DNA of 64,000 bases from Rhyzopertha dominica (lineage: Eukaryota > Arthropoda > Insecta > Coleoptera > Bostrichidae), in the NCBI GenBank assembly GCA_025024175.1, contig QCXZ01000137.1, positions 2,480,001 through 2,544,000 on the forward strand, written 5' to 3'. The notes beneath the pieces are model-generated. The model did not search any database. It saw only the letters and a list, made by a program, of their open reading frames with translations, and was not told the origin of the DNA. Both the position numbers and the translations under genes were made by a program. Below are positions 45,900 to 59,516 of the stretch, piece by piece; position 1 is the first letter of the stretch; every line of letters starts with the position of its first letter.

Positions 45900-46410
45900 T
45901 GAAATATTCTAGTTTTTTTTATGGACAGTTTTATACACCAAAAACTATGATAAACTTGTCCATTTAATCGTCTTCCATTTTTGATATAATTACTAAGTAA
46001 ACTTCTACTACTGGTATTCAATGTTTTAAACCTCAAGTTAGTTTATTTTTCTACAGAATTCCTCCAACTGGAGGAAGAAATTTTGGTCTGTTTAGTTCGT
46101 TTTCGGTCTGGTTTTAACTTTTTTTTTATTTGGTGAGTATTTCATACAACTTTTTTGAAGAAAAGTAATGAGGTTTTTATTTAACTGCACTTTTTCCTGG
46201 GAATCCTAGTGAGCTAGTGCAGCAAACTTTAAACATAATTTAGTTTTGCTTTTGCTGTTTTTTTTTTCTAAAAGCATGAGTGTTTTTATAGTGTGAATAA
46301 TAAAATACCCTCGTCCTCATTACCTGAATCGTTTATTATTTTAACCCAGATCCATCTAGTGTACAAGTAGAAAACATAGCCAACGAATTGGTTATGTTTT
46401 TTACAATGTA
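45900..46410. other. Intergenic, nothing recognised
   Basis: T-rich sequence without recognised gene or repeat. Confidence 0.45.
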
Positions 46411-46715
46411 GGGTGGGCGTTTTATGTGCATCAGTAGCTTGCCTATTGGTAATATGGGGATTCCAGAGTTTTTATGAATTAAAAAGCACACTTCAAAACC
46501 TAAAACATAAAGACATAAAAATCCAGCATAAAATGGGCATAAATAGTCGAGTAAACCCGAAAGTAAACAATCAACAAATTATTGTAAGTTTTAAATTAAA
46601 ACTTGCACTTTATCTATATAAAACATTTGCAGGAAATGTCATTGACACCTTAATCACAGATTTAGAAGTTTAAACTTACCCTTTTCAGGAGAATTTGTCA
46701 ATTATTTGGTGTTAG
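46411..46715 (+). other. Possible end of a small membrane protein (two exons)
   Basis: After the acceptor-like TTTTACAATGTAG, a frame reads VGVLCASVACLLVIWGFQSF (a likely membrane helix) and a basic tail, up to a good donor, GTAAGT, at 46584. The next acceptor, CTTTTCAG at 46688, joins in phase to ENLSIIWC and a stop at 46715. There is no ATG at the left, so a first exon would have to lie further upstream; I did not find it. Unknown family; could be chance. Confidence 0.3.
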
Positions 46716-46929
46716 TAAATACAGTGAGCTCAAAAATGTTGGAATAAAATCAGTAACAATTCTAGCACTTGGTCACTTTAATGATGAAATAAACTGATCA
46801 TATACACCAGACTTCATTATTTTTTAAAATCTCAAAATTATAAATAATTGTAGCAATATAAAGCAAAATTTATTGTGTGACAAACCTGTTTTTCTATTTC
46901 TTTAGCATTTATTATCAAGAAAACGCTAT

Positions 46930-47620
46930 ATACTTTAATTGTTCTGCAATGTTATAAACTTGACTATTGTTTCTAGCTCAGTCAGGAGGAGTCCGAATAT
47001 TTTAATTAACAAAGGTTACAGTTTCAAGGCACTATTGGCTGAAATCATATCTTTACGTTTTTGTGTCTATCTCTTTTTTTATGCCAGCGTCAAAACTTCT
47101 TCCAGTGCGACCTATATAAAATGGCTCAACAGTCTAAGCATTGTATTGCATAAATTCCAGTTTTCTCTTTTATTTTGTTTGTTTTTTGGTTGATTATTAT
47201 ATAACATTCTACCTAAATTGGTTTTACTAAGACAAATTGGTTGTATTTATACAGATTTAAGTAAAGCCTTTGATTGGATTAATATGCTTGATCTACAAAT
47301 TATTGTGTCCTAAGTAATGGTTCTTTCTACACCTGGCTTACCACAGGGATCCCATTTGTGACCTATGCTGTTAACTGTCTTCATTAATGAATGTTTGTAG
47401 ATTCTAACTTTAATATATTTCTAGATGATCCAAAATTGGTAAAAATTGTTAATTGTTTGTCATTCCAGGATAATTTGGAGTTAAATAAGAATAAATGTAA
47501 GGTTATATGATTTTGATTGTGGAACATGTTGACCATATAAAAAAATTTGAAGGTGCTCGTTTTATGTTTAATTTTCATATTGATGAAACTCCTCCTCAAG
47601 CTGAGCTTGAGGTTAGATGT
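46930..47620. mobile_element. Degraded GIY-YIG and LINE RT remnants
   Basis: On the minus strand, about 47165-47080 reads GIYAIQCLDC and, after a stop, ILYRSHWKKF, resembling the GIY-YIG endonuclease of Penelope-like elements. On the plus strand, about 47240-47310 reads CIYTDLSKAFDWINMLDLQI and 47330-47390 reads LPQGSHL and VFINECL, the A and B boxes of a LINE RT. Both are full of stops. Confidence 0.55.
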
Positions 47621-47639
47621 TGAATTTTTTTTTCATTTA

Positions 47640-48489
47640 GTTTTTAATAACTATTGACAGGTTTCTTGTGTTAGAACTTTCTCTTTGCTTGTTGGGAATT
47701 AAGAAATATGATGTTAGGGATCTGCTTTTTTGGTATGTTTCCTTCCATTCGACCAAATATGGACAAAATTCAACATGTTGTAAAAGTCGTTACAAAGTTT
47801 TGTTGCAGAGGTGGATTTTTGTGGCTTATACCTCAATTCGTTAAAGAAGAATAAGTTATTTAAATTAATTTTTTGCTATGAGTGAGTACAGAGGGTTACC
47901 TGTAGATAGACTATCATTAAATTTCGTAATTATTGTTGTGTTATTGTTGATTCCATTTCTGATATTGTTGTTCGGGGCAAGCTTTTGACATAAAGGGACA
48001 TCATCATTACGTTTTTTAGATATTAATATTATGTTAGATTCTGAGACCATCAATGATTCGACACCCCAAACAAAAACAAGCAATCAAAAAATGTAGGATA
48101 GGTGTTTCCCATTTGTGGGGTGCATGCGGAAGGCTGACATTTCGCATAACAGTACCATTAGTCAAAAGTAAACACTTGTATGGAATTTCTACCGTCATTA
48201 TGACCTATGCTACGTCAGAAAAAACGCCCTGATTCACTTGATCCCGAGCGAACGCCGATAAAAGCCATTTGCGCAACGTTCTCAGCTGCGATCGAATTCT
48301 TCGCCGTTCCACGTCACCGCAAAACCCCAGCACCGTTCCCCACATGCTTTGATTGTGTTTATCCAAAGCGGAAATCCCCACCTTCACAGTGCATTTGACC
48401 CGCGAAGTCGATTCTGCTGCAATCGCCCTACACCACCCGCTATGGGTTTCCCCGGGACGTAATAAGTTCTTCGCGTGGGTCTCAGAAAG
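47640..48489. other. Intergenic, GC-rich toward the right
   Basis: Positions 48200-48489 are strikingly GC-rich compared with the flanks and lead into the candidate gene at 48490. Several overlapping frames are open there on both strands (including 166 residues on the minus strand), as expected for GC-rich sequence, and none looks like a known protein. A promoter or 5' untranslated exon is the simplest view. Confidence 0.4.
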
Positions 48490-51400
48490 ATGCGCGACAC
48501 CACGTGCTGCCTGCGGAGGTCGAACGCCATCAGGAGGCCGAAGACCTCCAGGGGGGTGGTGAGGAGCGGGTCGGTGGTGCGCTCCAGGAGCGTCAGGCGG
48601 AGGAAAGTGGACAAGTGCGTGGAGATGAGGGTGCTTGTGGACAGTGCGGAAACTGTAGGTGTGGAGGAGGAACACAAGTGAGTGGGTTTGTTTTAAAAAA
48701 AGCATTTTAAGTTAGTAATGGGTTTGGCCTCCATTCTTCCTATTTATCTCAAAAAATGCTAGAATTCCTGTTTCCAACCAAATTATTTAATATTCTTGGT
48801 TCCAAATTGACCCAAACCTCTTCCAATGAATGTTTGAGTTCATTTATAGTGGCATACTGTCGGTTATCCGCATATTATACTCGCCGAACTAAGATACCCC
48901 CAAGGTTTTCAATTGGGTTCATGTCAGGTGAACAAGAGGGGCACTCTAGCAATTCGACATTTTGGTTGGCAAACCAAGCCATCGACTCTCTTCTGACATG
49001 AATCATCTCATTATCTTGTTGGAAAATGAAATTTCGTTCGTAATTGTTATTTAAAAAAGGCATTAAATTTGTCTCACGAACTTGAATGTACTCTCGACTG
49101 TGTATTCGTGTTGATGGGCAAGCCAATATTAAACGCACCCCATACCATTAACGTACCACCTCCAAAGTTTTGTTTTGAAAAATAGTCAGGTTCTCCTCAA
49201 ATCTCGCCAATAGCAATTGAAACCATCTGAACCATCAAGATTAATTTATTTTCATCAGAAAAGATATCCTGAAATTAAAAAAAAATAACAATGTATAATT
49301 CGAGGTTTAAAAATATCTAATTGACGTACAAGAAAACAAAAAAAAAGAAGTGAGCTCCCATCAAAAACATAAACTGTAGAGCAATGCAAGTCATGCAGCG
49401 CAGCCCTTCCATAAGAAAAGCTTTGAGATCTCATGTAAAACCAAGACAGTTATTCTTTGTACGGCCATGCTACTTTCGACTGTTTGCCATACTTTAGAAG
49501 AGTATGTTGAAAAAAGCATAAAGCTGACAAATGAAACCGACTAAAAGTAAAAGCTCTAACGCAATATAATTAAACAAAAAATACGCCTCTTCAATAATTT
49601 ACCACGAATTATCAAGAAAAGGGCTGTGGTTAAGCAAATTTCTAGTCCAGAACATAACAAATAAAAACTACCAATATTATTGCTTTTCGTTTTCACATTG
49701 GGATCTGTCCCATATTTTACACAAAGAAGGCTGGCCACCCTATGTTTGACAGAAGTATTTAATGCATTTGTTGGAAAATTATATCAATATCATTTTTACT
49801 TTTGCCTAAACTGGCTTGCCCTTTTATTGATTAATTATGATGCAATTACACAATTATAGAATCAGCGTGTAAGGACAGAGAAAGCTTAGCTTAAAGTTTA
49901 AGTTCTAAATAACTAAACAGAACTTTCCAAATAATGGTAACATTAATCTCTTATTATTTAGAATTTTCTGACCTGACCTGACCTTTACGTACTCAAAAAA
50001 AACGTTTCGTTCGTTTTTAATAATTTCGGCTTTCTTGTTTGTATATTCCGCTTTGTATAAAGTTGAGATCTTCATTATTTGACTAAATACCAACTGATAC
50101 AATGAAACTTGCAACATCAGGATAGAGAACGACTTTGACCTTTGAGGACCTACTGTATTTTTAAGTAGGCAATATTTACAGCTGGAAGGAAAGCGAGGGA
50201 TACTAATACTATTTCTTGTCAAACCCTTGTGTCTCTAATATTCATACCTTTTTTGCTTAAGCTATACACATAACATTTGTCGATTGCTTTCCCCGGTTTA
50301 GAGAGCAAGGCATCATTTCTCCAATATATTTTATGATTGTATAAATCTACAGCATCATTGACGTTTTTGCTTCCCTGTACTGGTTCCTGGAATTTTCAAG
50401 TGCCTATAGTGTCTTTTTATAAACAACCTACAATTAAGATGACCAGCAGTGCGTTCATTTTAAAACCGGCCTCACACAGATATATGAATCGTGACAACTC
50501 ATTGAATGTCGACGATGATGTGATGCTTCTATACATGGTTTGTTTAAAATGATATAGCATACCAAACACCTACTTACTTGGGATGGGTAAAAGACTTAAT
50601 AAACGTGTGGATTATCAGAGTTCCTTGTGTAATAATGTTGGTGTTAAGGTGAAACCGCGCTTTATCAGAGAAAAACACCTATGTAGCCTTTTAGTTCTTC
50701 AGTCATCGGTAGCATAGAACATGACAGGTATATTCAACGTCTTTTCACTGTAGAGGCCAGAACTTTTGTTAATAGACTTCCTGAAGAAAGTTTGTTCTTC
50801 CTAAAGCAAAACTTTAATGAAATATACAAATATAGAACCTATAGAGTATATAGATGATATCACTACTGTACTTTCTACGACAATAAAAAATGACAGAAGA
50901 CCTCTAAATGTATAAAATAGAACGTACTTTACGATCTGGAATCAAGCTTTGTAAAACAGCGTAATTTTGCGGTGTAATATGAAAAATTTCCTCTAAGAAT
51001 CATTTTTACGTTAATAAATGATGGGAAATTTATTTGCACCATTAATTTCTTTAAGGTATAATTAAGTTGTAAAAACGTCCTCTAAAACTTGTTATTTTTG
51101 AGTGCTACTTAATCAACATAAATATCAAATTTGCTCTTTGTGATTACTCAATTAATTAATTCTGTGATTTGCTTGTTTTAGCCTTTTACGTGATTCAAAA
51201 ATTATGTAATTTTTTTTCGAAGCAAATTATCTTCAATCAGGACGATTATTTTCGACTTTAAAACACTTACAGATAACAGAGTCTTACTAAAAGCATCTTC
51301 CATTTAAACATTAGATTTTGTAGGAAATAGTATCTATAATTTATATTGTTGGTAAAATATTACTTTAATTAAAAAGTTAACAATCTGTTTTATAACCACT

Positions 51401-52409
51401 AATCCTCATGATTTCATAAAAAAGTTCGTTTTTTACGACTTAAAGTTATTCTGTATCCAAATAGCGATGCTGATCGTTAGCTTGATTAACTATCATGCCA
51501 AAAATTAATTATGAAATTGTACACATGATTATGCAAAAATCTTGAATACTTATTGCATTTCTAACTTCAACTTTATATTGCAAAGCACGTTCTTTTGTTT
51601 GAACTTACCAACATTAATATACCGTAAAACTGATATAATGTAGATATCATGTACCTCAAAAGAGTAAGTACTGTCGTTCAGCAAAGCTAGTCAATTAACA
51701 TAAATATAAAATTTGCTTTTTACGATAGCATAAATTACCACGAGTTTGTTCAACTTTAAACTTGCAAGGTCGTGGCTATTGTATTTATTATATTAGCTGG
51801 CGCAAAGTATTGTTTATAATTGTGTTTACAACATTACAAATGTATCTTTGATTTATAGGTTGCATTATAGGTGATAATCAAATACGTTTGGGAGATTTCA
51901 TTAATAATCAATAGCTAAATTAGATTTTTCTTTGCGCTTTCGGTATTTAACCATCTTATAAGAAACCAACCAAAGTTTCAAGCGAATGTAAACATCATGA
52001 TTCAATCTTTTGCTTGTGGATGGCCACCGGAACTTGTGAAACTGTAACCACAAACTGTAGATCCTAATTATACGTCGAAAGCACTAGACGCAGCATAAAA
52101 TTACCTGTCCTTCAAACTACGTTATATACTATTCGTGAAATTACAGTTATCCCCATACAAATTCCAATTAATTTAACTTGTTTCAGATTGAACCTATCAA
52201 ATCTCGAATCTCAGCTGTTCCTGTCGCAAAAAGTTCTGCTAAAGAACATCAGGAATGCAAAAACGAACTACTCCAAGTTAGAAAAAGGTGGAAAGCAGAC
52301 CAAGCCCATCAACTGGCTTCACAGGTGGAGGAACAGGAAGATCCATCCGTTCTTCGACAATAGGTGCGTTTTATTGTACAATACCCCCGATTTTCAACTT
52401 CCGGTCTAA
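48490..52409 (+). CDS. Candidate two-exon gene, basic and coiled-coil protein
   Basis: Exon 1 (48490-48677) starts at ATG in good context (GAAAGATGC), with an in-frame TAA 27 bp upstream. It encodes an Arg/Ser-rich head (MRDTTCCLRRSNAIRRPKTS) ending in VDSAETVGVEEEHK at the donor AA|GTGAGT. Exon 2 (52187-52409), after the acceptor GTTTCAG, joins in phase and continues as a coiled coil: LNLSNLESQLFLSQKVLLKN, then a basic segment INWLHRWRNRKIHPFF and a stop, 136 residues in all. An alternative donor at 52364 (AATAG|GTGCGT) would lead to more exons, which I could not find. I recognise no family. The agreement of frame, phase and heptads across a 3.5-kb intron is the main support. The intron holds a Tc1 remnant. 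Confidence 0.45.
48740..49270 (-). pseudogene. Tc1-type transposase remnant
   Basis: Read on the minus strand from about 49265, FSDENK (first catalytic Asp region) is followed by FSKQNFGGGTLMVWGAFNIG, then FIFQQDNEMIHVRRESMAWF with the second Asp and SCSPDMNPIENLGGIL with the terminal Glu. Frameshifts separate the first and second halves. Inverted ends were not found. It lies inside the intron of the candidate gene 48490-52409. Confidence 0.8.
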
Positions 52410-53870
52410 TAATTACAACTCTCTGCCGGTGAGTCAGCGTTGCCATGGATACGCTTTTCTATTGTTATTGCACGGCAGGTGCGAGCTATTTTTGGATAAA
52501 TGGGTTAGTCACGTTGTTAATAGAAACGATTGATTTAATTAGGGAAACCATTCAGACATGTAACACTACAGGGAGGTGCATAATAATTTGCTATTTTTTA
52601 ACTGTTCTAGAAATGGAATTCAAGAAAAGTAAAGGTTCCTTGGGGACAAAAAAATCTTCAGCTGTTTTTGGCATTTCTCCTTCGCAACCATTTTATCATG
52701 TCTTTCTTCCTAGCACACATATTAGGGTATCAACAGTTTAACTTTACGACTTGAACTTCAGAGGTAAAATTTTTGTTGCCTGCGTATAAAATAATTAGCC
52801 TTTGGCCCTTAGACACAGGCTGGCGCAAAAAAAATCGTTTGTACCATCGTTCCAGGATTTTAAATGAGTATGGGATAAATGGATATATGTATGTCTCGTC
52901 CATGTATATTATTGATAGCTTTATATTAACAGATTGTGGATATGTGGTTTTTCCATAAGCAGCTTGCGATTAGTTTGTGTCTTCACCCCTCGAAAACCCA
53001 TTTTTCTGCATTACCTGTTAATACTAGTTTTAGAATCCGTTATAATTATTTTCGTTCTTGAATTTTTGAGGGATTCTCTTCACTATGGGTGAACGGAAGA
53101 TAGTTGTTTTAGGACGAGACAGATACTAAAGAAACTAAGGAAACATTCTTCTTTTATCGGCCCTAGTTTTTTTCCCAAAATTAAATATATTTTTAATACA
53201 TTCGATAATATTTAATTTCCGTAATACTATAGTGTTTAGTTATGACGACGTAATATTTTTCCTACTATTTATACCCTGGTCAGATTTCACACCACAATGC
53301 TCTTGCTAGCTCATTGTTTTCTACAAACTTACTTGCATAATAATAAAACTATTATATGTAATTAGATCATATAAAATCTATAAAGCAGGAAAACTGTTAC
53401 ACCTATGTATTTTTCCAAAATTACCTAATCCTTTCTTCGTTTGGTCCAAAAATCGTGACCATAATTCAACGGGACATCATTTCCTGTTGTATTCACGTGC
53501 TAGGTGTAGCACCACAGTAAACAATACGAAGTCCGGCACGAAAAGCTCGCAGCTCATCCAAAGCAGTTTTTTTGTAATCCAGGTTGATTAGAGCGTGACA
53601 CTGTACGCATGACGCACGTTGTATAGAGCAATAGCGGCAAAAAATGTTCAACTTTTGCTGGGCCTACGCGTAGAAACCGCGTAATCGTCTTCAGCGTAGA
53701 GGTCAATGGCAGATTTACAAGTGGAAATGGCGTTTGTAGTTGCGGAAAGTGCAGGTCTTTGNTTTGGGTGTTGGATAGAGAGGAAATAGAGAACGGAATT
53801 CACAGCGTTAGCAAAAGTATGGAGTAACGGGTTTAGTTTTGTAAACATGAAATTTCCCTTAACAAGAATT
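52410..53870. other. Intergenic, no certain gene
   Basis: Mostly AT-rich. Two frames stood out but are weak: LEMEFKKSKGSLGTKKSSAV near 52610-52670, after a possible acceptor, out of phase with the preceding gene; and a 66-residue minus-strand frame 53848-53648 in a GC-richer patch, which has one ambiguous base and no family likeness. Confidence 0.4.
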
Positions 53871-53879
53871 TTGTGTTAC

Positions 53880-55060
53880 TTATTTTTTTACCCCACGTTT
53901 ACTTATTTTGTCCATTAACGTGGCTTTTGCTTCCTTCTTGAGATACTTCATTTCTATTATCTGTACTTTTTCATATTGTTTCTCCGTTAAAACCCGTACG
54001 TTTCGCTTCCGTATAATAGAGTCAGTAAATATTCTGTTTGGTAGAGGTATAGTAACTTTTGCTTCGTTGCTTATTTCTTTTTTATTAATAAATCCTCTGT
54101 TGAACAGCTTCGCTAGGTCGCGATTCTGTTATTAATTTCTTATGCATATTCTTCTTTCCTTGTTATTTATGATCACCATCATGATCATGTTAATGTTGTC
54201 CTTCCTCATCTTATTTTTGCTGTTTACCATCCATGAAGATAACAAAAGGCAATAGACTAAGGTTACCTCCTTGTCTAACTCCCATTGTGGTTCTAAATTT
54301 CTCTGTTTCTCTTCTTACTATATTTTCAGTTTTTTTTAGTGATTTGATGAAGTTTGTACAATTCTTGGATATTTTGTTTTTCTCTAAGGCTTCTCATAAA
54401 TTTTGCCCTGCTAACTACTCAAAGTAGCGAAATCCATCGGTAATTTGAACATTACTTCAGGTTTCCTTTCTTAAATATTGGTACTATTGCTGAGGTGCAG
54501 TCTATTAAAGCTTTCCTTACTATTTTAATTATTACTCTATGTAGGAACTTCATTCCTTTTTTCCGATATATTTTAATAGTTCAGCTTTTATTCCATTCAC
54601 TCCTACTGCTTTTCCATCCTTTAATTTTCTTACTGCTTCCTTCACCTCTTCCAGTTGTATACCTTCTTCTTTTTCGCCCTGCTGTCTATTTGCCCTTCCT
54701 GAAATTGCGTTTGTTGCCTTTGTTTCTCATGTTACTTCATGTTCTTCTTCAGCTATCGCTTCTCTTTCCAGCATATCCTTATTTCTTCTTCATATTGCTA
54801 AGGCCTTTAGAGCAGGCCAGAGCCTATTCTGCAGCTGCTATCCTTTGCCATCTTGGTTCCGATATTGCTCGAATTTTTTTACTTTAACTATCTTGATTTT
54901 CTCTTCTGCAGCCTCCCCACTTCTTTGTTGTAAGCTCTCCACTTGTTATTTTTTTGATATTTTTGATTTCCTGACTCCTCCCACATCCTCCCACATGGTT
55001 TCCCTGCTGTCTATTGCATCATTTCTTTGAATTTTTATCTTTTTTCTCTATTCCATCTGT
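53880..55060 (-). mobile_element. LINE reverse-transcriptase remnant
   Basis: On the minus strand, about 54605-54560 reads VGVNGIKAELLKYIGKKE, comparable to the GIDGIPAELLK motif of non-LTR reverse transcriptases. About 54290-54225 reads TTMGVRQGGNLSLLPFVIFMD, the GVRQG-PLLF-MD box. Stops and frameshifts occur throughout and the catalytic YADD could not be located. Style and Lys-rich linkers resemble the remnant in the ACE intron at 23.6-24.4 kb. Confidence 0.7.
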
Positions 55061-58000
55061 ATTGTATTAATGAAATCGCATTTTTGTCCTTTTGATAAGT
55101 GGTTAAGTAAGATTGTAATTTTGCAAAAAAAAAACACCCAAAAGTTATGAGGAATATTGCTTGTTGGAAGTAAGATCTCTTTCCCTTTTGCGAGAGAATT
55201 TTACTAAAATCGGAAGCCTAAAGTTATTTGAAGGTATAAAAATTATCTAAGCACTGCAAGTGCAGTTTAATGCAATTTATTGGTCGTAAACAGATTAGAT
55301 AAGATTTCTTATGTTTGACTGTTATAGTACATAATCATAAACGAGTGCAGGTCTGTAATTGCTTCTTTTAGTGAATGCAGGCATCGCAACAATGTTTTGA
55401 CCAATTTGAACATTCATTTTAATTAAGGTGGCTGGATTACGCCAAATTTTATCGTTAATTATAGTATTTCTTTATTAGATCGTTGTTAAACTCAACCATT
55501 TGGTATGTGTACCTATACAGAATTTAAGTTTGCAACTATATCTTTTAACCTGCGGAACAAACGTGCTCTAAGCGTTTAAGTAGCTTAAAAAATAAAATGC
55601 TGAATTAATGATACCAAAAAATAAGAAAACTATACAAGATTATGCCTCATCAAAGAAAGCTTTGTTTACTTCCGTAGATACGATAAAATTCTAAATTTTT
55701 AGCTGTCAACTTCGGGAAGTATATAGAAAAGGCCTTCTATCTTTTCTTGTAGATTCTTCAAATTCTTCGTTAGGCAACTGCACTACTTACTGTCTGTTCT
55801 TTTAGAGAGGTAATATAAATATCTGCACCTGAATAAATAGCCCTCCGTATTTTGAGGAAAAATGTTTAAATAAAATTTTTGCAAGGTTTCACCATAATTG
55901 CATCTTCCACTGGGATTTACCTTTTCCAACAATCTAAAAATATAAATCCTGACCTCTGCATGTATAATTTGTTATTATTTTTTGCTAAAAATAGCTAATA
56001 ACACCTCAAGCACGCAATAGAGCGACTTAACTCCATTTACGACGCGGGATTTTGCATTAACGTATGAATTTAATTATCACGTGTTCGGAAATTCACATAT
56101 ATAATAATGTATTCATTCACTTCTCCTCGCAATACATTCGCGGAAGATACAGCAAACGGTCTCAAACACTGGTTAGCTGAAACAAGTCGTAAACACCACA
56201 ACAGAGTAACCAAGGGTAACTGAAGTTTTCTCTGTCATCGATTTGAAGTTCTGGGTGGAAAGTGTTGAGGTTTTGTGGGGTGTGCAATTTTTACAATTCA
56301 ACCAGTAAAGGCAGTGATGAGAGTTATACTTTATCCTGTGGATTTCTTTCGGTTTCGGAGCTTGAGTAGCCAAAGGTCAGTACCTATTTAATCGTTTCTA
56401 ATGTTGATCGTCGTAAACAACACTTCATCAATTTGAATTACTTATACGTAAAACATCTAAATAATTTATTTCTTTTTCATTTTCGTAACATCTTTTGTTA
56501 GCCTACAATGACAATGGTTGAGTTAACATTGTTCACAAGTTAGGAAGCGTATCTGTAAAGCATTTCCTGTTCTATTGTTTGCAATCAGGACGGTTGTTTG
56601 AAGTTGATAATCCAAAAATTTAGTGTAAAATAGTAATGAAAGGTCAGTACTGTCGCAGATCGCGTTGTCTAATTGCAGTGAATTGGAAATTCAATTGTTT
56701 TATTGACATGTAACTCGCACACATCAGATAAGTGCTGTGACCTGCTGAATGCATATTAATGAGAAACTAGAGAATATCTGCTTTTATACTTATGAAGCTG
56801 CTTCACATGGAAGCCGAGATCTACTCGATTTGTTTAAAATCGCTGGGAGCAGAGCACGACTATTCATGAGTTTGGAATTTGGAAAGGGATTCAAAAGTGT
56901 TATCTTTATTTATTAATTCCGAAACTAATAATTCCTTTTAAACGTCAAATGATATCTATACTTTTAAAGCCAGTACACTTCAAAAAGTATTGGTAGCTGT
57001 GTTTGTTTACTAGTTATTACAACTGTCGAAAATGCTTTTATAAGTTCAATCATCTGTGTGCATAGCAACACCCATCAGAATATCCTAACAACCGAATTTT
57101 CCACATTAAAATTTTCTGCGAAGCGGTACATGTCTTTCATTAGCCCATTAAAGGTTCAATTAAGCACTTATAAGATCATAATTAAGACCACGATGATGAC
57201 ACACTGTGCTGTACTGTTTTAAACATAGCAGATTTATTTAGATGATTCTTATCGTTTAGAAATGAATCATGGGGTTTATGGAGGTTTTCTCAATTGGGAA
57301 TTACGTAACTATAAACAAATATAGGTAGATACAGTTTGAATATATCTTTATAGCTTTTTTAGTAGAGCGTAGTGATTAAAAAGAACAGGAAATATGTTAG
57401 AAATTTGAACCGTTATTCATTTTTGACTAATTTATCAAACTGGAAGTTGTTTTTTCGCTTCCTAGGTATAATTCTAATAACCACAACTTTTACGAATATT
57501 GTTCCTATAGTGAGAAAAGAATGTGAAACTGTTGGTGACGCCAATTCACTGGCTTCATTAATAAACTGGAGAGTATAACTACAGCCCCATCCTAAATTTT
57601 ATGTAGATTAATGTGACTGACAACATTTTGAACACGTATTAATTTTGTTTAGTATTGATAATTTTAACTTGAACATAATATTGTTTATTCTTAATATTTA
57701 GAATAAATACATACTTCATGTTTTGTGGTAATATTAATATTGGTTTTCAAAAAACCTCTTAGAAATAGCTGTTCAGATATCACGATAATATCGTCTTAAC
57801 CGACGTCCAATATTACTAAAACTTTCCTGAAAGTACTATGATCTTTAGAGGTCTTCTATCAATAGATGCTAACGTTGTGTAATAAGGAATCCGTCTGTTT
57901 ATAATTTAAATAAGTGAATTTATTACGCCACCTTGCGGGTAAAGAAATAGTTTGGAAAATGTTTTGTTTCCCAGAAACTCTTTAGACAAATTCGTAGAGA

Positions 58001-58591
58001 GATCAAAATTTTAGATGCTCGAAACGCCTTTACAATGAAATAACGTAAGTTCAATAAAATTTATACCCGATTTGGAAAATTTTGTCCAAATGTACCTAAG
58101 TACCTAAGTCAACTGCGAATTCATCAAACTTAAGAGCTATAACTCAACTTTTTATCTAACTTTTTTTACGATAAATCGTTCCCATTGCAGAACACCCCGT
58201 ATTTTCATTATAATAATTCGAATAATTATATCAGTCACATGGCGATGACTAAAAACCGAAAAGATAAAAACCAGATACGCTTTTAAACTATTATAAATTC
58301 ATTTCAAGGCAGTGACCCATTGTTCTGAATAACCATCCCGGTATCCACAATCCAAACATTAGACATCACGTGAAACATCAGGTGCTTTTTTCAGGAACAC
58401 AGGAAGCAATTATTATTATGATACATATATAGTTCCAGGTTGGATACCTACATATAAATATTGCGAACATTATGAATTACCAGTAGTGATGCAAATTTTA
58501 AAATTTTCCGTCTATATTTCATGAATATTTGGTGTTCTTATCTGCTGATAACACTGTCCTTTACGTTTTTCTTCTAAATTATACGCTCATC
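55061..58591. other. Long intergenic stretch, nothing recognised
   Basis: About 3.5 kb of AT-rich sequence. I read both strands for splice-bounded frames, transposase or RT motifs and inverted ends and found none I could support. Confidence 0.5.
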
Positions 58592-58662
58592 ATGAAGCTG
58601 TTTTCTTTAGTGACTATTAACAAGCCAATCAAAATGCTTAAGCGGTATGCATCGAAAATTNG
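58592..58662 (+). other. Orphan first-exon-like sequence with presequence character
   Basis: From an ATG the frame reads MKLFSLVTINKPIKMLKRYA-SKI and stops at a strong donor, NG|GTAAGT (with one ambiguous base at 58661). The peptide is basic, without acidic residues, like a mitochondrial targeting sequence. The likely neighbour is the mitochondrial dehydrogenase at 60573, but its first exon has its own start and no acceptor in matching phase was found, so the link is unproven. Confidence 0.3.
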
Positions 58663-59516
58663 GTAAGTTTTTGGTTCCATACAAGTTTTATAGTGTTGAT
58701 TGACTGGTATTGTGTTATTACATCAACGAAAAAACAGATTTGATTAGTTATTTTAACTGTATCCTAAAGTGTGACGTGATGATGTAAGACTAAGCTTGTA
58801 AAAAGATAACATGTCAGAGAATAACTGGTTAATGCTCAATTATGTTTACAAATTACATTCCTATTTTAAAGTGGGTAGTTATTTCCCATTTAAGAAAACA
58901 TCTGTTTGCGTCTAGAATTGCGGTATCATCACGAAATAATTACTGCCACTTAGCTACACAAAATAAAATATAAATTAAATAGTCTTCAGGATAAAAAACT
59001 TTTTATAGGAAGTGATCAACCTTGATAATTTCCATGTTGCAACTTATTATACTCATAAAATTTCTTGTGCGACCATTTCAACAAAGTGACGAATGCTATG
59101 CATGTCACTCTCTTTTCTTTCTACAGTTGGTCCAGTATCACATTTTTTGTTGTGTCTCTGCCAACAAATAGCGTAACAACTTCGCATAATATGTAAATTA
59201 CCGGTGTTCTCTAGTTGAGCAAGGCGACCTCGACCTAACAAGTTCTATTTATACAGCAATCTTATTATTCATTACAAGTACCACGACTTAGATTATTCAT
59301 CTAATAGTCACCGAGGTAGCCAAGCCATTTCAAAAACGCCAATGGGGATTAGGAATCCCGGAATACGTCACGCGTCATCATTTCTGCGTTGGGTTTCGAC
59401 CACACCATCTGATCTAGTCAGCGAGTTGCTGAAATCCGCGTAAACCGAGTTATTTTAATCCGGGGCACACTCTCACTTGTTTTGCGGCAGTGTTTTGTTT
59501 TGTGTTTGCTATCAAA

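Noticed and set aside
48205..48705. 166-residue minus-strand frame in the GC-rich patch
   Set aside because: Low-complexity Pro/His/Arg content typical of antisense in GC-rich DNA, with no acceptor or family likeness; the plus-strand frame fits splicing better.
53648..53848. 66-residue minus-strand frame in a GC-richer patch
   Set aside because: Contains an ambiguous base, no splice context, no recognisable family; too weak to call.
54495..54887. 130-residue plus-strand hydrophobic frame
   Set aside because: Complement of a LINE reverse transcriptase, where GVRQG and AELLK motifs are read on the minus strand.
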